This document shows, in pieces, positions 1-7,059 of a stretch of 17,125 nt of DNA. The first letter of the stretch is position 1. Each line of letters opens with the position of its first letter. A model generated the notes under the pieces. It saw nothing but the letters and a program-made list of their open reading frames with translations, made no database searches and was not told where the DNA came from. The DNA is taken from contig JAJXZK010000243.1 of assembly GCA_021780095.1 (NCBI GenBank), positions 1 to 17,125 of the forward strand, given 5' to 3'. The translations under genes and the position numbers were made by a program. The stretch comes from Acidobacteriota bacterium. GTDB lineage: Bacteria; Acidobacteriota; Terriglobia; Terriglobales; Acidobacteriaceae.

Positions 1-68
1 CACAGGCGCGGATGATTCTCCTTTGGAGTTAGATCCAGCACTCCGGATAGTGGTATGGACTCAGCCAT
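1..68 (-). CDS. Probable cytochrome c oxidase subunit I N-terminus (partial)
   Basis: An ATG on the minus strand at 68 opens a frame that stays open for 22 codons to the window edge; the peptide begins MAESIPLSGV. A purine-rich AAAGG (plus-strand 77-81) lies at a suitable distance upstream of the ATG. The only reason to call it subunit I is position: it follows the coxB stop by 24 bases on the same strand, and in bacterial aa3/caa3 operons coxA usually follows coxB. The visible residues contain no diagnostic motif, because the heme-ligand region of CoxA lies further in. It could be another small protein of the oxidase operon. Confidence 0.4.
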   Translation of the reverse strand, partial: MAESIPLSGVLDLTPKENHPRL

Positions 69-92
69 GACGTGCGCCTTTCATTTCTCAGC

Positions 93-1184
93 TTACTTCA
101 GTGTCATCAGATAGGACGTGATCGATGCAATGTCCGTATCGCTCAACTTCATCGCCGGCATCAGAGAGCCGGGCTTGTAAACGTCGGGATCCTTGATCCA
201 ACCTTCCAGGTTCGTGCGCGTATTCGGCAGCGCTCCGGAGGCAATGGTGTCGCGGCTCATCAGGTGGGTCAGATCGGGCCCGAAGCGGCCATTCGCCACC
301 GTGCCGCGAATAGTGTGGCAGTTGATGCAGGCATTCTGCTCAAACACGGCCCGTCCAGCCGCGACGCTGGGATCGTTGACGGCATCTTTCTGCTGATTCT
401 CGATCCACTTCTGAAAATCTTCAGGCGTCTGCGCGTACACCCGGATCAACATTCTGGCGTGTTCCGCGCCGCAGAACTGGGCGCACTGGCCCAGGAATAC
501 TCCGGTGGCCTCCGGCTGGATCCACATCTGATTGACTTGCCCGGCCATCAGGTCGGTCTTGCCAGCCAACCTTGGCACCCAGAAGCTGTGGTCCACATCC
601 GCGGTCACCAACTTCATGAAGGTCGGCATGGGTTGCTTTGGATCTTCGCTGACCGGAACATGCAACTCATTCGCGGTAACGAAGTTGTATTTCGGATACG
701 TGAACTCCCACCACCACTGGTGACCGGTGACGGTCACGTCCAGGGCAGTTTTCGGATGGGGAGCGTTCTGGACGCTGAAGATGATTCGCACAGTGGAAAG
801 GAACAGCACGACGACAATCAGGATTGGAATCACGGTCCATGCCAGCTCAATCTGATTGCTGCCGTAAATCTGGGGCGGCTCACTGTTGTCATCGCCGGGG
901 CGATGGCGGTACCGGATTATGACGTGAAGCAATAAGCCGGCCACGGTGACAAAGATTGCGCCAGTAATGATCAGCACAAAGATGGAGAGGCGGAAAATAT
1001 CGTGTGCAGGGAGGGACTGGGGCGAAAAAATATTCGTGGACGAAGTGAACAGCCTCTCAAACAAGCCTTCCCTTCCGCCGGAGCCGGTACTCATCGCCAG
1101 AACTCGAGCATGGAAGGATGAACGACCGTGCGTTGCGGCCAGTAAAAATCCCGGTCGCACGGCATTCAAACTAGGCAGCCTCAA
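93..1184 (-). CDS. coxB: Cytochrome c oxidase subunit II with fused cytochrome c domain (caa3 type)
   Basis: This subunit accepts electrons at a binuclear CuA centre and passes them to subunit I of a heme-copper oxidase in the cytoplasmic membrane. Numbered from the TTG at 1184, two membrane helices lie near residues 62-90 and 113-137. The aromatic GHQWWWEF stretch is near 154. The CuA ligands are His199 (DHSFW), Cys234, Cys238, His242 and Met245. The residue between the two cysteines is Gln where aa3 enzymes have Glu; only its backbone carbonyl binds copper, so this is tolerated, as in ba3-type enzymes. A C-terminal cytochrome c domain carries CINCH (286-290) and a later SLMPAM for the axial Met, which makes it caa3-like. 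I chose the TTG start because AGGAG sits seven bases upstream. An ATG at 1094 (MSTGSGG) and one at 1244 lack a good ribosome site. The gene is followed by the likely subunit I gene. Confidence 0.95.
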   Translation of the reverse strand: MRLPSLNAVRPGFLLAATHGRSSFHARVLAMSTGSGGREGLFERLFTSSTNIFSPQSLPAHDIFRLSIFVLIITGAIFVTVAGLLLHVIIRYRHRPGDDNSEPPQIYGSNQIELAWTVIPILIVVVLFLSTVRIIFSVQNAPHPKTALDVTVTGHQWWWEFTYPKYNFVTANELHVPVSEDPKQPMPTFMKLVTADVDHSFWVPRLAGKTDLMAGQVNQMWIQPEATGVFLGQCAQFCGAEHARMLIRVYAQTPEDFQKWIENQQKDAVNDPSVAAGRAVFEQNACINCHTIRGTVANGRFGPDLTHLMSRDTIASGALPNTRTNLEGWIKDPDVYKPGSLMPAMKLSDTDIASITSYLMTLK

Positions 1185-1191
1185 TGGATCA

Positions 1192-1196
1192 CTCCT
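1192..1196 (-). promoter_or_regulatory. Ribosome binding site deciding a TTG start for coxB
   Basis: The minus strand reads AGGAG, then seven bases, then an in-frame TTG at 1184. Neither in-frame ATG (1244 or 1094) has a comparable Shine-Dalgarno sequence at a normal distance. The assignment is an inference from spacing. The added N-terminus (MRLPSLNAVRPG...) is not a recognisable signal peptide, so the ATG at 1094 remains possible. Confidence 0.5.
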
Positions 1197-1372
1197 GCAA
1201 AACAGAACTACGGTGTGGGTGGAACAGAAAGATTGTCCAAGCAAGCAGATTGCTGGAATCCGTACGGAGCACTAACACTCCAGTATGACATTGTTCTCCC
1301 GCCTAGCAGTTGCATCGATAGGATTGCCCGAGGAAATTTGATGGCATTTACATTTCGGGCGAGGGGCGTCAC

Positions 1373-2299
1373 TTACTGGCGAATGCGTGGATTCGCGAAG
1401 ATATAGAGAGCATCCGTAAGCAGGTTGACCAGGACATAGGTAAGCCCGATGGCAAGAATGCAGCCCTGCACCAGCGGATAATCGCGATTGGAAATCGCAG
1501 AAATGGTGAGTCTGCCAATCCCCGGCCAGGAGAAGATGGTTTCGGTCACGATGGCGCCAGCCAGCAGAACTCCAAATTGCAGACCAATTACGGTCAACAA
1601 TGGAATCATCGCATTGGGCAGCGCGTGACGATAGACGACCGCGCGTTCCGAAAGACCTTTGGCGCGGGCCGTACGGATGTAATCCTGCCCAAGTTCTTCC
1701 AACATGGAGGTGCGCACCATTCGGGTCAAAATTGCGGCCAGCGCCGACCCCATGGTAAGCGTGGGCAATACAAAATTGCGCCACGACCCGGTCCCGGAAA
1801 CCGGCAGCCATCCCAATAGAATTCCGAAGACAAGAATCAAAATCGGTCCGAGGGTAAAGCTTGGAAACGAGACGCCAAACAAGCTAATCACACCCAGACT
1901 CTGGTCCTGCCATTTCGATCGATGTCGCGCCGACGCGATGCCCGCTGGGAACGACAGCAAAATGGCCAGCAAAATGGCCGGAATCGCAAGCTCCAGCGTG
2001 TAGGGGTATCGCGACACGATCAACTCGGTCACCGGCCGATTGAAGCGAAGCGATTGGCCCAAGTTGCCGTGCAGCACGCCATTCCAATAGCGGACATATT
2101 GCGTGCCCAGCGGAACATCTAGACCATAGGCGTGACGCAACGCGCCGATATCGGACGCTGTCGCTCCCTCTCCCAACATTTGTTCGACCGGATCGCCGGG
2201 AACAAGGTGGATCAGAAAGAAAATAAGCGACACCACAATCCAGAGCACAGGCAGCACCAGCAACAGGCGCTTTACAACGGTTCTCCAGGCCGTCATCAT
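1373..2299 (-). CDS. DppB/OppB-family ABC transporter permease, orphan
   Basis: This is an inner-membrane permease subunit of the peptide/nickel (Dpp/Opp) ABC importer family, 308 residues, full length for DppB. The N-terminal helix (about 8-31) is followed by the typical LVPGDPVEQML stretch, then further helices around 102-125, 135-165 and 175-195. The cytoplasmic EAA loop, which docks on the ATPase, is at about 201-233 (EELGQDYIRTARAKGLSE). The C-terminus has the usual FSWPGIGRL and DYPLVQG motifs. Its ATG overlaps the stop of the upstream CNNM/CorC gene by four bases (ATGA), so the two are probably translationally coupled. A DppB normally pairs with DppC plus ATPases and a binding protein. 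None is present here: the next gene downstream is coxB. The family call is secure; the substrate is unknown. Confidence 0.93.
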   Translation of the reverse strand: MMTAWRTVVKRLLLVLPVLWIVVSLIFFLIHLVPGDPVEQMLGEGATASDIGALRHAYGLDVPLGTQYVRYWNGVLHGNLGQSLRFNRPVTELIVSRYPYTLELAIPAILLAILLSFPAGIASARHRSKWQDQSLGVISLFGVSFPSFTLGPILILVFGILLGWLPVSGTGSWRNFVLPTLTMGSALAAILTRMVRTSMLEELGQDYIRTARAKGLSERAVVYRHALPNAMIPLLTVIGLQFGVLLAGAIVTETIFSWPGIGRLTISAISNRDYPLVQGCILAIGLTYVLVNLLTDALYIFANPRIRQ

Positions 2300-3798
2300 G
2301 CGGAACCCTTCCCGTCATTGTTCTCGCCGCGATGTTCTGCTTGGATGGAGGGTTCCGTAACGCTGGAAGCATCGGGTGAAGTTTCGCGCTCGTCAAAAAG
2401 TGCGGGCTGCGTTTTTCGGCCAGCGAATTGATCCTGGTCCGGGTTGGGTACAAGGACTGGCTCCACACGGACGCGAGTAATCCGGCGATCTTCCATGGAG
2501 GCCACGGTAAATCTCCGCCCGTCATGGACGAATGAATCGCCTACCTTGGGAATCTTCTGCATGTGAACCAGCAAAAATCCCGCCAGCGTTTCCACGCCCC
2601 CGTCGTGGGGCAAATCCCAGCCCAACTGTATTTCCAGGTCCAGTAACGTGACGTTGCCGTGGAACACTAGAGTTCCGGAGGCCAACTTTTGCATGGAACT
2701 GTCACGTACGTCGAACTCATCTTCCATTTCTCCGACGATCTGCTCCAGTGCGTCTTCGACCGTCACCAATCCGGTGATTGAACCGAACTCATCGACCACA
2801 ATCGCCAGATGCCTTCTGCGCTTTTGAAATTCCGTCAGAAGATCGGAAACCACCTTGGTGTCCGGCACGATGATGACATCGTGCATCAACTGGCCAATCT
2901 GCATGTCGCCTTCGCCGCTCCGAACCGGATTTTCGGGGGGCGTCGCCTGCATGATCGCGCGGAAATGCATGAATCGCGCCATATCCTTCGCATACACAAC
3001 GCCGATGATGTGCTCGGGACCGCGCACGGGATCGTACACCGGAATGCGCGAGCGTTGCACCTGCGTGACGCGGGCATTGGCTTCTGCAATGGGAAGGTTG
3101 GAGGGCAGCGAAAAAATTTTCTGGCGCGGCGTCATGATCTCCCGCACGGTGATCGTATCCAGATCGAGCACGCGATGAATGATCACTTCCTGCTTTTCCG
3201 GCAGCAGCCCCATGCGCCGGGTCGCGGTGGTAATCAGCTTTAACTCCTCTGGCGAATGGACGCTGCCCTCGGGCGCGCGAGACAGTCGAAACAGACGCAG
3301 CACCACCTCCGCCGACGCATTCATCAGCCGGACCAGCGGCCGCGTGAGGCGCATGAATACGTGAATCGGACCGGCAATGGCCAACGCCATTTTTTCGCCC
3401 TGCCGCAGTGCCAGCGATTTGGGCACCAGTTCGCCGAAAATGACCTCCAGATAGGTGATCAGGCTGAAAGCCAGGATGGCGGAGACCAGGCCGCCGTAAA
3501 ATCTGGCATGCGGCAGCAGGGAGAGCCACGGCACCAGAAAACGCGCCACAAAGGGCTCACCCAGCCAGCCCAGGGTGAGGCTCGCCAACGTGACTCCCAG
3601 CTGTACCGCAGGTAAAAGCTCATTCAGGTTCGCCTGCAAATCGGCGACAATTCGAGCACCGGTGCGCCGTTGTTCAATCAGTTGTTGCACGCGAGTTCGC
3701 CGCAACGACACCATGGCAAACTCAGCGGCAACGAAGAATCCGTTGGCCAAAATCAGCGCCACGATCGCGGCGGCTCGAAATAGAGGCAAACTAGGCAT
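2296..3798 (-). CDS. CNNM/CBS/CorC-HlyC domain membrane protein (hemolysin-like)
   Basis: This 500-residue protein belongs to the HlyC/CorC (TlyC-like) family. Members are thought to move or sense divalent cations such as Mg2+ or Co2+; the 'hemolysin' name is historical. A DUF21/CNNM membrane region spans about 1-190, with helices near 8-30, 63-90, 101-125 and 135-160. It includes the conserved FFVAAEFAMVSLRRTRV start and the FGELVPKSLAL motif (121-131). Two CBS domains follow (about 215-275 and 300-355, the latter ending VVDEFGSITGLVTVEDAL), then a CorC_HlyC domain (about 365-447). The last 50 residues are polar and probably disordered. The ATG at 3798 has GGAGG three bases upstream, a rather tight spacing. 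It is first in a two-gene unit with the DppB-like permease. The ion specificity cannot be read from the sequence. Confidence 0.93.
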   Translation of the reverse strand: MPSLPLFRAAAIVALILANGFFVAAEFAMVSLRRTRVQQLIEQRRTGARIVADLQANLNELLPAVQLGVTLASLTLGWLGEPFVARFLVPWLSLLPHARFYGGLVSAILAFSLITYLEVIFGELVPKSLALRQGEKMALAIAGPIHVFMRLTRPLVRLMNASAEVVLRLFRLSRAPEGSVHSPEELKLITTATRRMGLLPEKQEVIIHRVLDLDTITVREIMTPRQKIFSLPSNLPIAEANARVTQVQRSRIPVYDPVRGPEHIIGVVYAKDMARFMHFRAIMQATPPENPVRSGEGDMQIGQLMHDVIIVPDTKVVSDLLTEFQKRRRHLAIVVDEFGSITGLVTVEDALEQIVGEMEDEFDVRDSSMQKLASGTLVFHGNVTLLDLEIQLGWDLPHDGGVETLAGFLLVHMQKIPKVGDSFVHDGRRFTVASMEDRRITRVRVEPVLVPNPDQDQFAGRKTQPALFDERETSPDASSVTEPSIQAEHRGENNDGKGSA

Positions 3799-4044
3799 TC
3801 GCCTCCGAGTCTAAAGCAAATCAGGAGTATCGGGTGCTGACGCGACGCGTTAAAGGAGTGAGAATGCAGTCGAAATCGCGGGTCAGTCGCCGCAAATTGC
3901 AGGGAATTTCTGGGCCCCCGAGCTGGTAACCATCTCGCCTCTGGGAGTTGGTTTCCGGGGAACCCTCCATCGGGAATTTCTCGAAACTTTGCCGTTGCGG
4001 TAGTACATTCTCATTAACTTCACGTTCCGTCGGAGGACTCCCCC

Positions 4045-4959
4045 ATGATTGCTCCACGCCTTTCTACGGCTTTTTTCGCCCTGCTGTTCATCTCTACCGT
4101 TTGCTATGCGGCGGAGCCTGAATTTAGTCGCTCCCTGACCGTCAATGGAAATCTCACATTCAGCGTCTGCAGCACCTCCGGTTCGATCCACGTAGCAGGG
4201 GTCGATGGCAACAAAGTTCAAATTGCGGCCCAATTGCATAAGAGCAGCTGGCATAACACTGGCACCTCCGGGGACATGAAAGATATTGCTGCGAATCCCC
4301 CCATCCACCAGACGGGCAACGTCATCAAGGTCGGCGACCCCGATACTTGTGGCGGCACCAAAGCGCACGACATCGACATCGACTATGAGATTACGATCCC
4401 CAAAAGCTCCACAGTCGAAGCCGTGACCGGACCGGGCAACGTCCACGTGGAAAATATTGGTGGGTTCGTTCATGCGGCTGCCGGCGGCGGTAACATCGCA
4501 GCCACAAACATCGGACCAGATTCCAAATTGGCCACTCGCGCCGGCACCATCGATATTACGGGGGCCCATGGCGACCTGATGGCCGCCACTGGATCGGGAA
4601 ATCTGACAGTTGGTGACTCGACCGTGACCGAAGCCCGCCTGCACACAGGCTCAGGGAACATAACGACCACGAATCTTCACGGCGGCATGCGGGTCAACTC
4701 CGGAACCGGCAATCTAACGATCGGCGGCCTACCCAGCGCTGACTGGAAGCTTGAGACCGGGTCGGGAAACATTCAAATTCACATTGACCCGACCGCCAAG
4801 TTCCTGCTGGACGTGGAGACGGGTTCCGGCACCATCGATTCGAATTTCCCCGCCCCACTCTCCGGCCACATCACCAACGGCGTCCTGAAGGGACCTGTCA
4901 ATGGCGGAGGCCCAACGGTCCAGGTGTATACGGGTTCCGGAAACATCACGTTCAATTAG
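4045..4959 (+). CDS. Secreted DUF4097-family beta-strand repeat protein
   Basis: This 304-residue protein has a signal peptide (hydrophobic 8-20, likely cleavage near CYA-A at 20-24) and no later membrane helix, so it is probably periplasmic or exported. The rest is rich in short beta-strands separated by glycine turns: STSGSI (43-48), TGPGNV (128-133), GGGNIA (147-152), TGSGNL (182-187), TGSGNI (201-206), SGTGNL (219-224), TGSGNI (238-243), TGSGTI (259-264) and TGSGNI (296-301). This is the DUF4097/adhesin-like pattern and suggests a beta-solenoid. No catalytic residues are evident and the function is unknown. Two cysteines (42 and 102) could form a disulfide. The ATG is preceded by GGAGGA at a good distance. 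The gene diverges from the CNNM/CorC gene across 246 bases, in which I found no convincing promoter. Confidence 0.88.
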   Translation: MIAPRLSTAFFALLFISTVCYAAEPEFSRSLTVNGNLTFSVCSTSGSIHVAGVDGNKVQIAAQLHKSSWHNTGTSGDMKDIAANPPIHQTGNVIKVGDPDTCGGTKAHDIDIDYEITIPKSSTVEAVTGPGNVHVENIGGFVHAAAGGGNIAATNIGPDSKLATRAGTIDITGAHGDLMAATGSGNLTVGDSTVTEARLHTGSGNITTTNLHGGMRVNSGTGNLTIGGLPSADWKLETGSGNIQIHIDPTAKFLLDVETGSGTIDSNFPAPLSGHITNGVLKGPVNGGGPTVQVYTGSGNITFN

Positions 4960-4976
4960 GGCGTGTCAACGCTACT

Positions 4977-5005
4977 GGAGAACCCGGACTTTCGTCCGGG
5001 TCTCC
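4977..5005 (+). terminator. Strong hairpin after the DUF4097 gene (no T-tract)
   Basis: A twelve-base-pair stem (GGAGA then CCCGGAC, with one bulged A) pairs with GTCCGGGTCTCC across a TTTC loop, 17 bases after the stop at 4959. No run of T follows on the plus strand, so it is not a classic intrinsic terminator. It may protect the mRNA 3' end, act with Rho, or belong to a dispersed intergenic repeat family. Confidence 0.5.
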
Positions 5006-5083
5006 CCGCAACCTCACCGATGAAGCCCTTGCGGCTCCGAATCATTTTTGCCGTGTAATTTCGCATACAGTAGAAATAGAAAT

Positions 5084-5770
5084 ATGGTTCCCGAGCCCCG
5101 CAACCTTCCTGCCGAGCCCTTTCGACTGATTGTATTTGACCTGGATGGAACGCTGATCGATTCGCGCGCCGACCTGACCCACTCCGTGAACGCGATGCTG
5201 CGGTACCTTCGTCGCCCTGAATTGCCAGAGGACGTCATCGCCAGCTACATCGGCAACGGGGTGGCGATGCTGGTTCGGCGAGCCCTGGGAGATCCAACCG
5301 ATCCCGCGTTGCTGGACGATGCCGTGGCCTATTTCCTCGCCTACTATCGCGAGCACAAACTGGACAACACCTACGTTTATCCGGGAATGTTGCCCTTGTT
5401 GGATGCGTTGCGCAATCACCCCCAACGTCCCTTGATGGCGGTGTTGACCAACAAGCCGGTGGGACCGTCGAAGGCGATCTGTGAAGCGCTGGGCTTAGCG
5501 GAAGGCATGTTTCGCATCTACGGAGGCGACAGTTTTGCCACGAAGAAGCCGGACGCACTGGGTTTGCAGACTCTTCTTCGCGAAGCCGATGTCGAGCCCC
5601 ATCAGGCGGTCATGGTTGGGGACTCCGACGTGGATGTGCTGGTGGCGAAGAACGCCGGGACATTTTCGATTGGCTGCAGTTTTGGTCTGTCGCCGCACAC
5701 GCTGGAGATTGTGCCGCCGAACCTTCTGGTGGATGCACCGCTGGACTTGCTTCCGCTGCTGGCGAGATAA
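5084..5770 (+). CDS. gph: HAD-superfamily hydrolase, phosphoglycolate phosphatase-like
   Basis: This 228-residue protein matches the Gph subfamily of HAD phosphatases, which dephosphorylate 2-phosphoglycolate or similar small phosphates in the cytosol. Motif I is FDLDGTLIDS (18-27), with the nucleophile Asp19 and acid/base Asp21. A helical cap of about 100 residues follows. Motif II is in VLTNKP, the motif III lysine is in KKPDAL, and motif IV is VGDSDVDV, the Mg2+-binding acidic pair. The length is typical. I chose the ATG at 5084 over an in-frame TTG at 5048 because the extra residues are not family-like and neither start has a strong ribosome site. It converges with the FkbM gene, 20 bases away. 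The true substrate may differ, since HAD specificity is hard to read from sequence. Confidence 0.87.
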   Translation: MVPEPRNLPAEPFRLIVFDLDGTLIDSRADLTHSVNAMLRYLRRPELPEDVIASYIGNGVAMLVRRALGDPTDPALLDDAVAYFLAYYREHKLDNTYVYPGMLPLLDALRNHPQRPLMAVLTNKPVGPSKAICEALGLAEGMFRIYGGDSFATKKPDALGLQTLLREADVEPHQAVMVGDSDVDVLVAKNAGTFSIGCSFGLSPHTLEIVPPNLLVDAPLDLLPLLAR

Positions 5771-5790
5771 TTCGCTTCTTTAATTTCCGC

Positions 5791-7023
5791 TTAGAAATCC
5801 TGCCGGCTCCCGAGGACGCGCTCGGGTGGGACAGCGTACACCACCGTCTGGATACCGTCGCCGCGATACGCCTTCAAATACATGCAATATTCCGGGCAAA
5901 GCGTGCGAATCAACAACGGCAGGCGCCAGATATCTTCCTGGAAGTGGTAGACGCAAATCGCAAGGATCGGTCGATCGCGCTGAATCACCTGCCCCGCGCC
6001 GATCAGGGCATCGTACTCACCGCCCTCAATATCCATTTTGATCATGCTCACGCGCTTCGTGGCGAACATCACATCGATGGGCACCATGTCGATGAGAATT
6101 CTCCCCTCATCGGAAACCTTGGAATCCACGCCGCCAGTATCGTCAAAGCGGACCGTGCCGCGGCGGGCGCCGACAGCACACTGGTGCAGGCGAATTCGAT
6201 TTGCGAACTCAGGCCGGAGCGTGGAGACAAAATCTGCCAATCGGGCAAAGGAGTGGGTGTCAGCCTCAACGGCCTCAATCCTGCCGAATTGAATGTGATT
6301 GTCAATCAGATTGCGGATGGTGTCGCCGTCATAGGCGCCGCAGTCCAGAAAGACGTCTTCCGGACCGAGTTGGAAGACGCCGGGCAGAACGTAGGACTCT
6401 TCCACCTCAGGCGCGGACAGTCCGGACGGGTCCCCAAACGCGCGAAGCTGAATTTGGGCAGCATACTCCGCAGTGGATTCTTCGTCCGCCCACAGCCTGG
6501 CGGCGCGTGCCACGTCTTCTGCGTGCGCATACAGGTTGTGAGGAAGATGGTAGAGAAGGAAGGGTGGAAATTTGTCTGGAAATCGCCAGGCAATCGGTTC
6601 GCTGCTCGAAATATGTGCGCAACCCAGACGCAGCAACTGGTCGAATGTTTCCCGGTACCAGTGATTTTCATTGCGAATCGCGATGAAGAACACGGCATCC
6701 TCACCGAACAGTTCTGCCGCATCTTCGGGCGAGAGGATGGGAATGCCATCCACAAATTTCCCCCACAGCACCGGGTTGTTGTCTGCAAACGAGAGAGGAT
6801 GGACGCCCATGCTGGCCAGGGCTGACAGCGCTCGTTGTCCCATGGTGCCGGCGCCGAAGATTATGCATCGGCGATTGCACTCCGCCAACAGGCGGTCGAG
6901 AACAGTGTTTTCCCGCAACCTGACCTCCGCGATGGATTCAGACGAGATCCGATGCAGAAGATCTTCCAAACTGACGGCAGAAAAACGTGCAAATGAAGCA
7001 ACAGCAGAATGAGGAGACTCCAT
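5791..7023 (-). CDS. FkbM-family methyltransferase with N-terminal Rossmann-like domain
   Basis: This 410-residue protein has two parts. The C-terminal half (about 220-400) is an FkbM SAM-dependent methyltransferase: VFLDCGAYDGDT (224-235) is the SAM-binding glycine loop, VEADTHSF follows the next strand, and IKMDIEGGEYDAL (328-340) is the FkbM signature. The N-terminal region (about 50-145) has CIIFGAGTMGQRAL (53-66), a GxGxxG-type nucleotide loop, and FADNNP (79-84). It resembles the NAD-binding-like domains often attached to sugar-modifying enzymes. FkbM proteins usually O-methylate sugars or polyketides. It is last in the NeuB operon, 36 bases after the ThDP gene, so a role in modifying the sugar made by this operon is likely but inferred. 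The ATG at 7023 has a modest purine-rich stretch upstream. Confidence 0.88.
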   Translation of the reverse strand: MESPHSAVASFARFSAVSLEDLLHRISSESIAEVRLRENTVLDRLLAECNRRCIIFGAGTMGQRALSALASMGVHPLSFADNNPVLWGKFVDGIPILSPEDAAELFGEDAVFFIAIRNENHWYRETFDQLLRLGCAHISSSEPIAWRFPDKFPPFLLYHLPHNLYAHAEDVARAARLWADEESTAEYAAQIQLRAFGDPSGLSAPEVEESYVLPGVFQLGPEDVFLDCGAYDGDTIRNLIDNHIQFGRIEAVEADTHSFARLADFVSTLRPEFANRIRLHQCAVGARRGTVRFDDTGGVDSKVSDEGRILIDMVPIDVMFATKRVSMIKMDIEGGEYDALIGAGQVIQRDRPILAICVYHFQEDIWRLPLLIRTLCPEYCMYLKAYRGDGIQTVVYAVPPERVLGSRQDF

Positions 7024-7059
7024 GATGTTCCATCACCTCTACAGCGTGCTATTTAGTTT

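Noticed and set aside
72..935. Long plus-strand open frame (287 codons) opposite coxB
   Set aside because: It is antisense to a clear CoxB, has no recognisable domain and shows the Arg/His/Gln-rich composition of a shadow frame.
3989..4017. Promoter-like TTGCCG-17-CATTAA before the DUF4097 gene
   Set aside because: The -10 box matches only three of six bases; too weak to list as a feature.
3821..4057. 78-codon minus-strand frame in the gap between the CNNM/CorC and DUF4097 genes
   Set aside because: It overlaps the start and ribosome site of the DUF4097 gene, has no good ribosome site of its own and no recognisable feature.
5944..6825. 293-codon plus-strand open frame opposite the FkbM gene
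   Set aside because: No domain visible and fully covered by a well-supported methyltransferase gene.
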